Origin: Nitrosospira multiformis | GTDB lineage: Bacteria > Pseudomonadota > Gammaproteobacteria > Burkholderiales > Nitrosomonadaceae | Direction of reading: 5' to 3' | Assembly (NCBI RefSeq): GCF_003050865.1 | Contig: NZ_QAOK01000020.1 | Coordinates: forward strand, 1 to 64,000 | Length of the DNA stretch: 64,000 nt | Shown here: positions 62,336 through 64,000 of the stretch, one piece after another | Numbering within the stretch: position 1 is the first letter of the stretch | How the letters are laid out: each line of letters starts with the position of its first letter | Notes under the pieces: model-generated | Database searches by the model: none | The model's input: the letters and a program-made list of their open reading frames with translations, nothing else | What the model was told of the DNA's origin: nothing | Program-made: the position numbers and the translations under genes

Positions 62336-64000
62336 ATGGATAATGAGGAGAAGATTAGAAAAGAAATCGGGCCTGTGGATAAAAAGGTAAGTTTACTTTC
62401 TGTTGAGTTCCTGCTTTCTCCTTGGACTATCGCTACTTTAACATTTACGATTTTTATATCGCTCACCTTGATAGGCTGCTCTTTTGCTCAGGATTTACAG
62501 GAGCAAAGCGCAGCGATTGAGCCGTCTTCACGCCCTCTATTTGAAAAGGCTGTAAAAGGTTATGAGCCGTTTCTCGTCCTACTAGGGAGTGTCCTGGTCA
62601 GTATTCTGACTGCGCTGCTTTCTTTTGTTCTTGCATCGAACAAAGAGAAAGCAGCGGCACTGGTGCGTGTCAATAAAAAACTGCTTTCGGCCATAGAAGA
62701 ACAGCAGGCAACAGCACGCGAACTTTCAGATGCAAGGCTTCGCACCGAGAGAATCCTAGAGAGCATTACCGAGGCTTTTTACACTCTGAACCGGGAATGG
62801 CGCTTTACCTATGTAAATAAGGAAGCAGAAAATCTGTTATGTCGCGGACGTAGCAATCTTTTGGGCAAAGTGGTCTGGGAGGAATTTGAGGAGACTATCG
62901 GAACCACCTTTGATCATAAATTCCATCGAGCGCTCAGGGAAAATACGGCAGTGACGTTTGACGAGTTCTATCCTCCCCTTGGCAAATGGTTCGAGGTACA
63001 TGTTTATCCATCGGAAGAGGGCTTGGCTATTTATTTTCACGATATTACCGCACGCAAGGAGTCTGAGCGGGCGCGCCAGGAAGCCGATAGGCGCATTCGC
63101 CAGCAGGCTTCCTTGCTCAACAAGGCGAGGGACGCAATCATTGTGCGCGACCTTCATCATCGCATCCATTTCTGGAATCAGGGGGCTGAGCGGCTTTACG
63201 GATGGGCTTCCGAGGAGATATCCAGCAGATCGGTAGAGGTGTTGTACGAGGACCTCTCGCCGCTCAATGAAGCAACGAACCTGTTACTGGACTCGGGGGA
63301 ATGGAGAGGTGAAATCACGCAGCGCAGGAAGGATGGAAGCATATTGCCCGTGGAAGCGCATTGGACTTTGGTTAGAGACGACGAGGGACACCCAGAGTTT
63401 GTCTTTGCGATCAATACCGACATTACCCAGCGCAAGGCAGCGGAGAAGAAGATTCAATATCTCGCCTTCTACGATCCCTTGACCGGGTTACCCAATAAGC
63501 AACTCCTACTGGACCGGCTCCGGCAGGTGGTGGCGGCGAGGGCCCGCAATCGGCAGATGGGGGCCCTACTGTTCATTGATCTTGATAATTTTAAATTGCT
63601 CAATGATACGTTTGGCCATCATTTCGGCGACCAGTTGCTGCAAGAAGTCGCTCCGCGCCTGACCTCATGCGTGCGTGAAAGTGACACGGTAGCCAGATTG
63701 GGCGGCGACGAATTCGTGGTAATACTGATAACAGATTCGAGTGATGACGAAGCTGTTGCTGAGGGTGAGGTAAAAAAGGTCTGCGGGAGGATTCGCAGTG
63801 CTTTCAATCGACCTTTTAATCTTGGTGCATACAGGCACCACATAACGACGAGTATTGGCGTTGCGCTGTTTGATGGTGGGGCAGCTACAACAGATGAGTT
63901 ACTCAAGCATGCGGATCTGGCGATGCATCAGGCAAAAGCTTCTGGCCGCAACGCCGTATGTTTTTTCAATCCGAACATGCAAGCAGAAATGAATACTCGT
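62336..64000 (+). CDS. Membrane PAS-PAS-GGDEF protein, cut by right edge
   Basis: Open from ATG 62336 to the window edge (555 codons). Two membrane segments (about residues 35-55 and 85-110) enclose a short periplasmic region of about 30 residues. They are followed by a short coiled coil, a PAS domain (about 140-245), a second PAS (about 255-375) and GGDEF (about 385-550). The GGDEF motif is intact ([13 protein letters not shown]), with the RxxD site (RESD) in front. A C-terminal EAL domain may lie beyond the edge. GAGG lies upstream of the start. It is divergent from the XRE gene. Confidence 0.88.
   Translation, partial: MDNEEKIRKEIGPVDKKVSLLSVEFLLSPWTIATLTFTIFISLTLIGCSFAQDLQEQSAAIEPSSRPLFEKAVKGYEPFLVLLGSVLVSILTALLSFVLASNKEKAAALVRVNKKLLSAIEEQQATARELSDARLRTERILESITEAFYTLNREWRFTYVNKEAENLLCRGRSNLLGKVVWEEFEETIGTTFDHKFHRALRENTAVTFDEFYPPLGKWFEVHVYPSEEGLAIYFHDITARKESERARQEADRRIRQQASLLNKARDAIIVRDLHHRIHFWNQGAERLYGWASEEISSRSVEVLYEDLSPLNEATNLLLDSGEWRGEITQRRKDGSILPVEAHWTLVRDDEGHPEFVFAINTDITQRKAAEKKIQYLAFYDPLTGLPNKQLLLDRLRQVVAARARNRQMGALLFIDLDNFKLLNDTFGHHFGDQLLQEVAPRLTSCVRESDTVARLGGDEFVVILITDSSDDEAVAEGEVKKVCGRIRSAFNRPFNLGAYRHHITTSIGVALFDGGAATTDELLKHADLAMHQAKASGRNAVCFFNPNMQAEMNTR

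Noticed and set aside
1-64000. CRISPR arrays
   Set aside because: No regularly spaced repeats of 23-40 bases were seen; the only tandem repeat is the 36-bp pair at 701-772, which has no spacer.

Overview
The window looks like chromosome of a Gram-negative betaproteobacterium, most likely a Nitrosospira-type member of the Nitrosomonadaceae. This is inferred from the gene mix (PEP-CTERM protein, DUF4142 protein, hemerythrin-like proteins, multi-PAS GGDEF/EAL proteins, TonB receptor, periplasmic cytochromes); no ammonia-oxidation or rRNA gene is present, so the genus is not proven.

Layout. 1-300: start of a gene leaving the left edge, then a dense cluster of DNA hairpins resembling an IS200/IS605-type end. 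301-7824: a minus-strand efflux locus (lipoprotein, small helical protein, HlyD-type adaptor, double-ATPase ABC protein, two ABC-2 permeases) plus a hypothetical gene. 8001-13027: phytase-like esterase, DUF1264 protein, TonB-dependent receptor and a small exported protein. 13247-17181: surface-polysaccharide genes (O-antigen-ligase-like protein, GT2 glycosyltransferase, multi-pass membrane glycosyltransferase-like protein).

17248-39011 (minus strand) is a compact late module of a podovirus-like prophage with about 27 genes: spanins, small and large terminase, portal, a glycosidase, scaffold, N4-gp56-like major capsid protein, head/neck/tail genes, tail fibre, a second lysis cassette with lysozyme, a LamG tail protein, a GNAT protein and internal virion proteins. 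No integrase, repressor or replication gene is visible, yet every large reading frame is open. Upstream lies a consensus sigma70 promoter followed at once by a short hairpin-rich leader and terminators, a layout like lambda pR'-tR'. More terminators sit between blocks of late genes, so full expression would seem to need antitermination or internal promoters.

39195-46772: an exported protein; a probable minus-strand operon of pirin, FMN reductase, hemerythrin-like protein, a frameshifted FmdE-like gene and a TPP-dependent pyruvate-oxidase-like enzyme, with a divergent LysR regulator and a palindromic operator; then a zinc alcohol dehydrogenase. 46968-52951: a PEP-CTERM protein, a p-cresol-methylhydroxylase-like set (cytochrome c, Tat-exported protein, flavoprotein) and an autotransporter. 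53493-57963: small stress or envelope genes (DUF4142, two Gly/Ser-rich exported proteins, hemerythrin-like protein) among gene-poor DNA with relics of an FAD oxidoreductase and of IS21 istB. 57964-64000: a PAS/GGDEF/EAL protein, an XRE regulator with its own operator, and a divergent membrane PAS/GGDEF protein cut by the right edge.
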